DNA of 64,000 bases from Candidatus Accumulibacter sp. ACC003 (GTDB lineage Bacteria > Pseudomonadota > Gammaproteobacteria > Burkholderiales > Rhodocyclaceae). The first letter of the stretch is position 1; each line of letters opens with the position of its first letter. Location: assembly GCF_907163085.1 (NCBI RefSeq), contig NZ_CAJQTX010000009.1:62001-126000 (forward strand). The letters run 5' to 3'. Made by a program: the position numbers and the translations under genes. Below, one piece after another: positions 1-7,753 of this stretch. The notes under the pieces are model-generated. The model was not told the DNA's origin. It ran no database searches and saw only the letters and a program-made list of their open reading frames with translations.

Positions 1-41
1 CGCCCAGCGACCCCGGAGCCGTGCGGCCGCGACGCTAGCGC

Positions 42-494
42 CTAATCAGCGCGTGGGGCGACCTGCACCCAGGCACCGGGACACTGCATGATCGCCGGGT
101 AATAGCCGCCGCGTTCCCGGCAGTAGTACCAGTAGCCAGACTCCAGCGACTGCTCACTCGCCGGCGCCTGCGTTCGCTCGACATAGACCACCGGCGGCGG
201 TACGGCGACCACCGACGGATAGACCACTGGCGGCGGATAATACGCGGGCGGCCCCCACGGCCCCCACGGGCCGCCCCAGAATACCGGCGCACCAAGATAG
301 ACACCAACGTTGGGGCCCCGGTAGCCGCCACCGCCATAGCCGCCCCGATAAGCACCGCGCGGGCCATAGCCATAAGCGCCGCCAACGACTACCGTACCGG
401 ACGCCTCGTAGCCCCCACGCCCGCCGCCGCCAGCGAGAACAAAATGCGGTGCGGCAAGGCTCATTGCGAGCAGCACCATGATCGACTTTTTCAT
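42..494 (-). CDS. Gly/Tyr-rich secreted protein of unknown function
   Basis: 150 aa. The start at 494 is set by a GGAGA ribosome site just upstream; longer upstream reading has no secretion signal. Residues 1-21 form a signal peptide ending before a GGGG run, so the protein should be exported. Residues 23-65 are Gly/Tyr/Arg-rich, 70-105 are Pro/Val/Trp-rich, and the C-terminal third carries a paired-cysteine motif (YYCRERGGYYPAIMQC). That motif is common in small proteobacterial periplasmic or outer-membrane proteins of unknown role. No catalytic motif is visible. It is on the same strand as trmO but 196 nt downstream of it, so it is probably separately expressed. Confidence 0.7.
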   Translation of the reverse strand: MKKSIMVLLAMSLAAPHFVLAGGGGRGGYEASGTVVVGGAYGYGPRGAYRGGYGGGGYRGPNVGVYLGAPVFWGGPWGPWGPPAYYPPPVVYPSVVAVPPPVVYVERTQAPASEQSLESGYWYYCRERGGYYPAIMQCPGAWVQVAPRAD

Positions 495-690
495 GGAATT
501 TCTCTCCAAGGTGATGACTCTCGACGGCCAGCGGTCGCCGGTCGGCAGCAGGCGAGAGCTCGTCCCGATGCCGGCTGGCTTGCCGGTCAGGCCGGGCGCT
601 GGTGCCGACGATTCCATAGTAACGCAGCCGCCATGACCTGCGCCGACACGAGCGGGCAGTTGCCGCACGGCGGCACGCCTGATGCGGCCA

Positions 691-1461
691 CTAGCCGTCG
701 ACCAGTGGCCCGAGCACCTCTTCGACGATCGCGCCGGCCGCCGTACAACGCCACTTGATCTCGATATCGTAGAGGCGAAAGCCGTACTGCCGCAAGGGGT
801 CGTCAGCATAGGCGGGACGCGGGTCCTGGGCCAGCAATTCGCCAAGCAGCGCGACCAGATCGGGCCAGCGCTGCTCGTGCTGCGACAGCTGCGCGAGCGC
901 CCGGGCGCTGAAAGAAACCGCCAGCTGCGGCGGCGGACCGGCGACGAAGCCGCCGCGTGCGGCCGGTTCGCACTCGACGAAGGGAAGGTACGGCTTGATG
1001 TCGAGAATCGGCGTGCCGTCGAGCAGATCGACGCCGGCAAAAGTCAGCAGCACGCCGGCACGCGTGTCGACGCTCAGCAACTCGACCAGCGACAGCCCCA
1101 ATGGGTTCGGGCGAAAAGGGCTGCGACTGGCAAAGACGCCGACGCGCTCGTTGCCGCCGAGGCGCGGTGGCCTGACCGTCGGACTCCAGCGGCCGGCAGT
1201 GCGGTGGAAGATGAAACTGAGCCAGACGTGCGAAAAGGCCGCCAGCCCGCGCACCGCCTCCGGGCGATCGTAAGGTCGAATGAGGCGCAGCTGACCGCGC
1301 GCGTGTGGCGCCAGCCGTGGCTGACGGGGAATTCCGAAGCGATCGCGAAACGGCGTTGCCAGATAGCCGATTGGCGAAAAGCCGACTTCAGGCACGGCCG
1401 CTGTCCGGGCGCCGCACAGTTCGCGCCAGGCGTCGTGGCGGGCGCCGAAGCGGATCGACAA
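691..1461 (-). CDS. trmO: tRNA (N6-threonylcarbamoyladenosine(37)-N6)-methyltransferase TrmO
   Basis: Up to 256 aa. The TrmO/YaeB family methylates N6 of t6A37 in tRNA using SAM. Family signatures are clear: PIGYLATPFRDRFGIPRQP near the N-terminus, FRPNPLGLS in the middle, and DGTPILDIKPYLP in the C-terminal half. The start is uncertain: position 1461 is a TTG without a good ribosome site, and a GTG at 1395 would give 234 aa, the usual family length. It lies 41 nt downstream of cbiX on the same strand and probably shares its transcript. Confidence 0.85.
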   Translation of the reverse strand: MSIRFGARHDAWRELCGARTAAVPEVGFSPIGYLATPFRDRFGIPRQPRLAPHARGQLRLIRPYDRPEAVRGLAAFSHVWLSFIFHRTAGRWSPTVRPPRLGGNERVGVFASRSPFRPNPLGLSLVELLSVDTRAGVLLTFAGVDLLDGTPILDIKPYLPFVECEPAARGGFVAGPPPQLAVSFSARALAQLSQHEQRWPDLVALLGELLAQDPRPAYADDPLRQYGFRLYDIEIKWRCTAAGAIVEEVLGPLVDG

Positions 1462-1502
1462 TTGGCACGCTTGGCACGCGCGACAGCGACCTGGCCATCT
1501 CG

Positions 1503-1880
1503 TCAGCCCGCACGAATCAGCGTCAGAGCATGGCCGGCCATGGCCTGAACGACGCTCTCGACCTCGCCGATCGTCCCGGCCAGTTCAAAGCGTGTCCGCG
1601 GATACTCCCGCTGCAACTCGTCGAGCAACAGTGGCAGGTCGCGCTGCAGGTGCCCACCACGGGCGATAAACATCGGCAGCACGACGATGCGCTCGAATCC
1701 CTCGCCGACCAGCGATTCGACGCAATCGCGCAAGTTCGGTGGCAAGAACTCGAGAAAAGCCAGCTCGACACGCGTCGCTGGCGCGTGTTCGCGCAAGGAC
1801 GCACGAACGCGGTGCATCGGCTCGGCCCAATCGGGATCACGCGCGCCGTGGGCGAAAAGAATTAGGGCAGTTCTGATCAT
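1503..1880 (-). CDS. cbiX: Short CbiX-type sirohydrochlorin chelatase
   Basis: 125 aa, starting at an ATG preceded by CTGGAG. It matches single-domain CbiX proteins, which insert Co2+ or Fe2+ into sirohydrochlorin for cobalamin or siroheme. Visible features are LILFAHGARDPDWAEP (the HGxRDP active-site loop with its His) and the second-half LPMFIARGGHLQRDLP, whose His is the other metal ligand. Its length fits the homodimeric short form. It sits 78 nt downstream of gph. Which metal it uses cannot be decided from sequence. Confidence 0.85.
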   Translation of the reverse strand: MIRTALILFAHGARDPDWAEPMHRVRASLREHAPATRVELAFLEFLPPNLRDCVESLVGEGFERIVVLPMFIARGGHLQRDLPLLLDELQREYPRTRFELAGTIGEVESVVQAMAGHALTLIRAG

Positions 1881-1957
1881 CGCTGTACTCCAGGGGATCG
1901 CTACTTGTACTCGCATTTCAGGCATTGGCAGCCTGGCCGCTGGCTACCACAACGCGC

Positions 1958-2614
1958 TCAGTCGATACCGACCAGAGCGGCGATTTCGCCGGCATGGTCA
2001 ACCAGATGGTCGGCACCCCAGGCTTCGATCGGATCTCCATCACCAAGATAGCCATAGCGTACAGCGACGGTGACCATGCCGGCCGCCCGACCAGCCTGGA
2101 TGTCACGCAAATCGTCGCCGACGTAGAGGCAACTTCCGGGGCTCCTGGCAATGAGCATACACGCCAGCTGCATCGGTTGCGGCGCCGGCTTGGCACGCGG
2201 CGCGGAATCACCACTGACGACGCAGGCCGCACGTTTCGCGTAGCCCAGCCGGGCGAGCAAAGGCAGGGTGAAACGCTGCGCCTTGTTGGTGACGATCCCC
2301 CACGGCGAACCACGCCCTTCCAGACCGCCCAGGAGTTGGTCAACGCCTGGAAAGAGCGTCGTTTCGACGCAGATATCCTGGCTGTAATAGCGCAGGAAGC
2401 GTTCATAAAACTCCGCGTAGCGCGCGTCGCCCGGGTGCATGTCCAGGCCCGCTTTCAGCATCCCGCGCACGCCCTGCGAGGTCAGGGAGCGAAGCTCTTG
2501 CGGCGGCACCCGCGGCATGCCAAGATCGTCGCGCAAGCGATTGAGCGCAGCCGCAAGGTCCGGCGCCGTATCGGCGAAGGTACCGTCGAGGTCAAACAGT
2601 ACCGCTTCAAACAT
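1958..2614 (-). CDS. gph: Phosphoglycolate phosphatase (HAD superfamily)
   Basis: 218 aa. HAD hydrolase motifs are all present: I ([10 protein letters not shown]), II (IVTNK), III (Lys in [10 protein letters not shown]) and IV ([15 protein letters not shown]), with a helical cap between. Gph dephosphorylates 2-phosphoglycolate. The start overlaps the end of ubiG by 8 nt, indicating translational coupling; ubiG-gph adjacency is common in beta- and gammaproteobacteria and supports this call over other HAD phosphatases. Confidence 0.88.
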   Translation of the reverse strand: MFEAVLFDLDGTFADTAPDLAAALNRLRDDLGMPRVPPQELRSLTSQGVRGMLKAGLDMHPGDARYAEFYERFLRYYSQDICVETTLFPGVDQLLGGLEGRGSPWGIVTNKAQRFTLPLLARLGYAKRAACVVSGDSAPRAKPAPQPMQLACMLIARSPGSCLYVGDDLRDIQAGRAAGMVTVAVRYGYLGDGDPIEAWGADHLVDHAGEIAALVGID

Positions 2615-3323
2615 TCTTGACGGTGTGCAGGAGGTAATTGACGTCGCTGTCGGTACCGAGCGCGTAGTGTCGGCTGAAGGGGTTATAGCTCATCCCTCGC
2701 AGCTGATCGGGCTCGAGACCGGCGGCTCGCACCCAGCGCGCGAGTTCGGACGGCTTGATGAACCGAGCATAGTCGTGGGTGCCCTTGGGCAACATCCGCA
2801 GGACATACTCGGCGCCAATCACGGCCAGCAGATAAGCTTTCGGGTTGCGGTTGATGGTCGAGAAGAAGACATGCCCGCCGGGCCTGGTCAGCGCCGCACA
2901 GGCAGCGACCGTACTGGCCGGATCGGGAACGTGTTCGAGCATTTCCATACACGTCACCACATCGTAGCTACCGGCTTGTTGAGCGGCCAATTCCTCGGCC
3001 GAGATCTGGCGATAGTCAAGCTCTCGGCCACTCTCCAGCAGGTGCAGGCGAGCAACGCTCAGCGCCTTGTCGGAAAGATCGATGCCGGTCACCGTAGCGC
3101 CTTTTTCGCACATTCCTTCGGACAGCAGCCCACCGCCGCAACCGACGTCAAGCACGCGTTTGCCAGCCAGCTGACAGTGGCCATCGATCCACGCCAGGCG
3201 CAAGGGGTTGATATCGTGCAGCGGTTTGAAATCGCTGTTCGGATCCCACCAGCGGTGGGCAAGCTGGCTGAATTTATCGAGTTCGTTCTGGTCGGCGTTA
3301 ATCATCATGCCAGTAGTATCCAT
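2607..3323 (-). CDS. ubiG: Ubiquinone biosynthesis O-methyltransferase UbiG
   Basis: 238 aa from the ATG at 3323; an internal ATG at 3308 is an equally plausible start because neither has a strong ribosome site. UbiG performs both O-methylations of ubiquinone synthesis. Signatures are [20 protein letters not shown] near the N-terminus, SAM motif [16 protein letters not shown], and the [16 protein letters not shown] region. It is followed by gph with overlap. The ubiG-gph pair is separated from the mtaD-like gene by an inserted ompA copy and its terminator. Confidence 0.93.
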   Translation of the reverse strand: MDTTGMMINADQNELDKFSQLAHRWWDPNSDFKPLHDINPLRLAWIDGHCQLAGKRVLDVGCGGGLLSEGMCEKGATVTGIDLSDKALSVARLHLLESGRELDYRQISAEELAAQQAGSYDVVTCMEMLEHVPDPASTVAACAALTRPGGHVFFSTINRNPKAYLLAVIGAEYVLRMLPKGTHDYARFIKPSELARWVRAAGLEPDQLRGMSYNPFSRHYALGTDSDVNYLLHTVKNV

Positions 3324-3584
3324 GACAGGTGACGGACGACCAGCGGACGCAGGTGTCCGCTGTCCGGCCGCAGCACCGGAAGCCTTGCGGCGCACCCGGC
3401 AGTTGATCGAGCGTGCGTAAAACGTCGCCGCCCGACCTGGGCGACGCCGCGCGCCGACGCTCGGCGAAATCCTCGGAAGTGCTTTGCCGCCGCGCGCTCG
3501 CGCAATAACGCCGCGCAGCCGCTGATGGCCACCAAGAGCGAACCCTGCGGTCAGCTTCGGAGCCCTCGTCGGTGCCGCAGGCAA

Positions 3585-3614
3585 AACGAAAAAGCCCTGC
3601 CGAGGCAGGGCTTT
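3585..3614 (-). terminator. Rho-independent terminator of ompA copy 1
   Basis: Inverted repeat AAAGCCCTGCC / GGCAGGGCTTT (3591-3601 and 3603-3613). Read on the minus strand it is followed by TTTTTCGTTTT, 17 nt after the ompA stop. It should separate ompA from ubiG. Confidence 0.85.
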
Positions 3615-3630
3615 GCCGAACACTGCTGGC

Positions 3631-4308
3631 TTACTTGGTGCCGATCAGTTCGATATCGACACGACGGTCAGGCTGCAGGCACTCGATGACCTTCTTGCTC
3701 TTCGCACCCGCGCACTGGCCAGGCTTGGTAACCGGCTGCTTCTCGCCCTTGCCTTCGGTGTAGACCCGATTGGCTTCGACGCCCTTGCTCACCAGGTAGG
3801 TCTTGACCGACGCGGCACGCCGCTCGGACAGCTTCTGGTTGTAGGCATCGGAACCAATGCGGTCGGTATGACCGACGGCGATGATCACTTCCAGCTTGAT
3901 CTGCTTGGACATCGCGACAACTTCATCAAGCTTGGACTTGCCGAGCGGGCGCAGCGTCGCCTTGTTGAAGTCGAACAATGCGTCGGCAGCGACGGTGATC
4001 TTGTCGCCAGACGGCTTCGGACCAGCCGCAGCAGGAGCAGCAGCAGCCATCGGTGGCTCGCAAACTTCCTTCGGCAGCAAGTCCTTGTCGCACTTACAGC
4101 CAGCCGGATCCTTGGCAGCGCCGGCAGGCGTCCAGAATCCCGTCCGCCAGCACAGGCCGGCGCCGCTCATCGCGACTTCGCCGCGTGAGTCAATTACGTA
4201 CACTCGATCCAGTGGAATTGAAGTCTGTGCCTGAGCCAGCGAGGCGCCGAAGCCGAGAGTGGCGCCGAGCACGGCCACCAGGGTAATTTTCTTTGCAGTT
4301 CTGTTCAT
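3631..4308 (-). CDS. OmpA-family outer membrane/peptidoglycan-binding protein, copy 1
   Basis: 225 aa; the start at 4308 follows a GAGGGA ribosome site. Residues 1-28 form a signal peptide ending ASLAQA-Q. The mature part has a short Cys-containing region ([21 protein letters not shown]), an Ala/Pro linker, then an OmpA C-terminal domain (about 115-220) with [10 protein letters not shown] and the peptidoglycan motif [21 protein letters not shown]. There is no N-terminal beta-barrel, so it resembles Neisseria RmpM/class 4 protein. The mature coding region is almost identical to copy 2 at 5783-6445, but the signal peptides differ. Confidence 0.9.
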   Translation of the reverse strand: MNRTAKKITLVAVLGATLGFGASLAQAQTSIPLDRVYVIDSRGEVAMSGAGLCWRTGFWTPAGAAKDPAGCKCDKDLLPKEVCEPPMAAAAPAAAGPKPSGDKITVAADALFDFNKATLRPLGKSKLDEVVAMSKQIKLEVIIAVGHTDRIGSDAYNQKLSERRAASVKTYLVSKGVEANRVYTEGKGEKQPVTKPGQCAGAKSKKVIECLQPDRRVDIELIGTK

Positions 4309-4384
4309 CTGTGTTTCCCTCGTTAATTGAAGCCTGCGGAGTCGGTCCGCATGGCCTGTTATGCCTCGTTGTTCACCCAACCCG

Positions 4385-5710
4385 TCACGGACGAATTTTA
4401 TTCTGCCACAAGAGCGCCAGTTTTATCAATCCAGTTTCGTTGTTTTCAACCAGTTGCCCGCTTTCGACGCGTATCCGACCACCCACCCAGACGTCAGAAA
4501 CATGCTCACGGCCTACTGCGTAGGCGAGGTGCGACACGGGATCGTAGCAGGGAGCAAGCGCGACGTCGTTGATGCTGATGGCGCACAAGTCGGCCGCCTT
4601 GCCGACGCTGATCGAACCGATACACGCTTCGAGGCCAAGCGCGCGGGCGCCGCCGAGCGTCGCCATGCGCAGCACCTGATGGGCGTTGATGGCGTCGGCA
4701 CGCCCACTTCGTCCCTTGGCGAGCAGAGCAGCCAAACGCATCTCCTGCAGGAGGTCGAGGCGATTATTGCTGGCGGCGCCATCGGTGCCCAGGCCGATAT
4801 TGATGCCTTTAGCAAACAGTTCAGCGATCGGCGCGATGCCACTGGCCAGCTTGAGATTCGAACTGGGGCAATGCGCGACCGAACAGCCGTGTTTGGCCAG
4901 CAGTTCGATTTCATACGCTTCAAGATGAACCGCGTGAACCGCAATCAAAGCCGGACTCAGCAGGCCGAGGCGGCGAAGACGCTCGATCGGGCGCATGCCA
5001 AAGCGTTTCAGGCTATCGTCAATTTCCTGGACGGTTTCGTGCAGGTGCAGGTGAATCGGCAACTCAATCTGTTCAGCAAGCGTCAGCACCCTGGAAAAAC
5101 TGCGCTCGCTGACGGTATACGGCGCATGCGGCGCGAGACAAAAAGACAGTAGCGGCTCGTCCAACAGCTGGTCCCGAACCGCCAGCCCTTTGGCCAGATA
5201 GTCGTCTGCGTCAGTCGCGTAGTTGCTCGGGAAATCGACCGTTATCAGGCCGATCACGGCGCGGATTCCGGCGGCCCGCGCCGCCTCGGCAGCCGCTCCC
5301 GGAAAGAAATACATGTCGTTGAAGCAGGTGATACCGGCGCGCAACATCTCGGCGCAAGCCAGCATCGTGCCGTCAAGGACGAACTGCTCGGAAACGTGCA
5401 GCGCCTCGGCCGGCCAGACGTGTTGCTGTAGCCACTCCATCAGCGGCAAGTCATCGGCCAGACCACGCAGCAGGCTCATCGCCGCATGCGTATGCAAATT
5501 GACCAGCCCCGGGATCAGCACGTGCTGATCCAGGTTCTTGCGGGAGCGTGCGGAAAAGCGGCCGGCAGCCTCGCTCTGCGGCAGGAGCGCGACGATCCGG
5601 CCGTGGTCGACGACCACCGCGTAGTTGTCAAGAACCACGCCGGCCGGATCAACCGGTACGACCCAGCGTGCCTCGATAATCAGATCGACGACCTGGACAG
5701 GTGTAATCAT
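4385..5710 (-). CDS. mtaD: MtaD-like amidohydrolase (5-methylthioadenosine/S-adenosylhomocysteine deaminase family)
   Basis: 441 aa from the ATG at 5710. It is a TRZ/ATZ-type metal-dependent deaminase. Metal ligands are visible in LVNLHTHAAMS (HxH), LHLHETVQEI, the AVHAVHL region and GTDGAASNNRLDLL (Asp). The family deaminates S-adenosylhomocysteine, methylthioadenosine or related adenosines in SAM by-product recycling. In many betaproteobacteria this gene directly precedes ubiG, where SAH is released; here an ompA copy lies between. It is flanked by the two ompA genes on the same strand. Exact substrate is inferred from family only. Confidence 0.85.
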   Translation of the reverse strand: MITPVQVVDLIIEARWVVPVDPAGVVLDNYAVVVDHGRIVALLPQSEAAGRFSARSRKNLDQHVLIPGLVNLHTHAAMSLLRGLADDLPLMEWLQQHVWPAEALHVSEQFVLDGTMLACAEMLRAGITCFNDMYFFPGAAAEAARAAGIRAVIGLITVDFPSNYATDADDYLAKGLAVRDQLLDEPLLSFCLAPHAPYTVSERSFSRVLTLAEQIELPIHLHLHETVQEIDDSLKRFGMRPIERLRRLGLLSPALIAVHAVHLEAYEIELLAKHGCSVAHCPSSNLKLASGIAPIAELFAKGINIGLGTDGAASNNRLDLLQEMRLAALLAKGRSGRADAINAHQVLRMATLGGARALGLEACIGSISVGKAADLCAISINDVALAPCYDPVSHLAYAVGREHVSDVWVGGRIRVESGQLVENNETGLIKLALLWQNKIRP

Positions 5711-5736
5711 GGCCCGAACGGGGTTTACAGAGCGTG

Positions 5737-5768
5737 AAAAAAAGCCCCGCCTAAGCGGGGCTTTTCTC
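5737..5768 (-). terminator. Rho-independent terminator of ompA copy 2
   Basis: Hairpin AAAAGCCCCGC / GCGGGGCTTTT around 5741-5765, read on the minus strand into a run of T. It lies 15 nt after the ompA copy 2 stop and upstream of the mtaD-like start. Confidence 0.85.
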
Positions 5769-5782
5769 AAGCATTGCCTGGA

Positions 5783-6445
5783 TTACTTGGTGCCGATCAG
5801 TTCGATATCGACACGACGGTCAGGCTGCAGGCACTCGATGACCTTCTTGCTCTTCGCACCCGCGCACTGGCCAGGCTTGGTAACCGGCTGCTTCTCGCCC
5901 TTGCCTTCGGTGTAGACCCGATTGGCTTCGACGCCCTTGCTCACCAGGTAGGTCTTGACCGACGCGGCACGCCGCTCGGACAGCTTCTGGTTGTAGGCAT
6001 CGGAACCAATGCGGTCGGTATGACCGACGGCGATGATCACTTCCAGCTTGATCTGCTTGGACATCGCGACAACTTCATCAAGCTTGGACTTGCCGAGCGG
6101 GCGCAGCGTCGCCTTGTTGAAGTCGAACAATGCGTCGGCAGCTACGGTGATCTTGTCGCCAGACGGCTTCGGACCAGCCGCAGCAGGAGCAGCAGCAGCC
6201 ATCGGTGGCTCGCAAACTTCCTTCGGCAGCAAGTCCTTGTCGCACTTGCAGCCAGCCGGATCCTTGGCAGCGCCGGCAGGCGTCCAGAATCCCGTCCGCC
6301 AGCACAGGCCGGCGCCGCTCATCGCGACTTCGCCGCGTGAGTCAATCACGTAAACGCGATCAACAGCGGTCTGGGCTTGTGCAGCACCAGCTACCGCAAA
6401 CAGGCCGATTGAGGCCAGCAGGGTGGTAATGATTTTCGATTTCAA
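5783..6445 (-). CDS. OmpA-family outer membrane/peptidoglycan-binding protein, copy 2
   Basis: 220 aa. The start codon is TTG (complement of 6443-6445), fixed by a very strong GAGGAGGA ribosome site 5 nt upstream; no ATG fits. The signal peptide (1-24, ending AAQA-Q) differs from copy 1. From [12 protein letters not shown] onward the protein is identical to copy 1, including the Cys region and the OmpA C-terminal peptidoglycan-binding domain. It has its own long upstream region and terminator, so it is probably an independent, highly expressed unit. Confidence 0.9.
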   Translation of the reverse strand: MKSKIITTLLASIGLFAVAGAAQAQTAVDRVYVIDSRGEVAMSGAGLCWRTGFWTPAGAAKDPAGCKCDKDLLPKEVCEPPMAAAAPAAAGPKPSGDKITVAADALFDFNKATLRPLGKSKLDEVVAMSKQIKLEVIIAVGHTDRIGSDAYNQKLSERRAASVKTYLVSKGVEANRVYTEGKGEKQPVTKPGQCAGAKSKKVIECLQPDRRVDIELIGTK

Positions 6446-6800
6446 GATATTCCTCCTCGATTATTCTCTGTTAGGTCCGAATGCGTGTCACGCGATGCGA
6501 TTTTTGCGCAGTCGGCGGATTTAAGCATACAAACTTGAGCCGCTTCAAGCATTGACTTGGCATTGTGTTGCATTTATACAACGAACAGGCTCTGCGAGCG
6601 GCCAGATCGCCGCCTTGGTCGCCACTCTCGGCGACCAAGGCGAACGCTACGCCTACCGGGGGTGCCGCCAGCGACACGACATTCGGTGCAGGAAAACGCC
6701 GATGGCCGGTAGTGCGGCGGCTGTCGGCGCCGATGGCAACCGCCGTTTCTCGGCTAGATATCGGCCGCGGCCGGCCGCAACGATACAGAAGGAGTGAACG
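6446..6800. other. Intergenic region between divergent ompA copy 2 and cobB
   Basis: 355 nt without a convincing gene. It holds the ompA copy 2 ribosome site, a locally AT-rich stretch around 6520-6585 that probably carries its promoter, and the AGAAGGAG ribosome site of cobB at its right end. No promoter hexamers could be assigned with confidence. Confidence 0.5.
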
Positions 6801-7565
6801 ATGCACGCCAGCAAGCTCGATGCCGTTGCCACCCTGGTGCGCGAGGCGATGGAAATCGTCGTCTTCTCGGGCGCCGGACTTTCCGCTGATAGCGGCATTC
6901 CCACCTTCCGCGATGACGCAAGCGGACTATGGAAGCAGGTCGACCCGGACGAGGTAGCCAGCGTCCAGGGATTCCAGCGCAATCCGCGGGTGGTCTGGGA
7001 CTGGCTGCGGCAACTGAAGAAGCTGGTCGATCAGCGGCAGCCGAATGAGGGTCATCACGCGCTCGCCCGGCTTGAGAGACTCTGCGCGGCAAAACAGTTG
7101 ACGATCATCACCCAGAATATCGACGGCTATCACAGCCGCGCCGGCAATCAACGCGTGCTCGAAATCCATGGCACGATTCATCGCGTCCGTTGCCACCAGC
7201 GCTGCGGCTACCTTGCCGACTGGCAGCAAAGCGTGCCCGCGGCCCCCAGCTGTCCAAGCTGCCCACACTGCGGCGCGCCGACGCGACCCGACCTGGTGCT
7301 GTTCGGCGAAATGCTTGACGAAGAGGTATTTGCCGCGGCGACAACGAGCAGCCTCACGGCCGATCTGTTTTTCTGTGTCGGCACCTCGTTCACCGTGCAG
7401 CCAGCCGCTCTGCTGCCGCTGTGGGCAAAACGTTCCGGGGCGACGGTGGTGGAAGTCAACCCGCAGCCGACGCAGCTTTCCGATTCTGCCGACTACTCGT
7501 TTCGTAGTGGCGCGTCGCCGTTCTTCAGTGCGCTGTGCGCAAAACTTGCCGCGCAGCAGCGCTGA
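6801..7565 (+). CDS. cobB: Sir2-family NAD-dependent protein deacylase
   Basis: 254 aa; ATG after AGAAGGAGTGAACG. Sirtuin features are in order: VVFSGAGLSADSGIPTFRD (NAD loop), TQNIDGYHSRAG, catalytic His in LEIHGTIH, a Zn site CHQRC ... CPSCPHC, PDLVLFGEML, and VGTSFTVQPAALLP. The enzyme removes acyl groups from lysines, consuming NAD. A bacterial role in regulating acetyl-CoA synthetase is typical of the family. It stands alone, divergent from ompA copy 2. Confidence 0.92.
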   Translation: MHASKLDAVATLVREAMEIVVFSGAGLSADSGIPTFRDDASGLWKQVDPDEVASVQGFQRNPRVVWDWLRQLKKLVDQRQPNEGHHALARLERLCAAKQLTIITQNIDGYHSRAGNQRVLEIHGTIHRVRCHQRCGYLADWQQSVPAAPSCPSCPHCGAPTRPDLVLFGEMLDEEVFAAATTSSLTADLFFCVGTSFTVQPAALLPLWAKRSGATVVEVNPQPTQLSDSADYSFRSGASPFFSALCAKLAAQQR

Positions 7566-7670
7566 CGCCCTTGCCGCGCCGGCGAACGGCGAGCAGCGCC
7601 GGCCGACCGAGCGACGCCGCACGAGTAGGTGCCGCCGGCGCGACGATGCGAGCGACGCCCGCTGATCAGC

Positions 7671-7676
7671 TATAAT
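7671..7676 (+). promoter_or_regulatory. Possible -10 element of mfd
   Basis: A perfect TATAAT 78 nt upstream of the mfd start in an otherwise GC-rich leader. No convincing -35 hexamer is seen at 16-18 nt, so the assignment rests on the -10 alone. Confidence 0.4.
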
Positions 7677-7753
7677 CCTGCCCTTTCGCTGCCTTGCCTT
7701 GACCAGCTCGCGCAGACCACCCGGGTCAGAAATCGAGTCGCGAGTCGCCTTCC

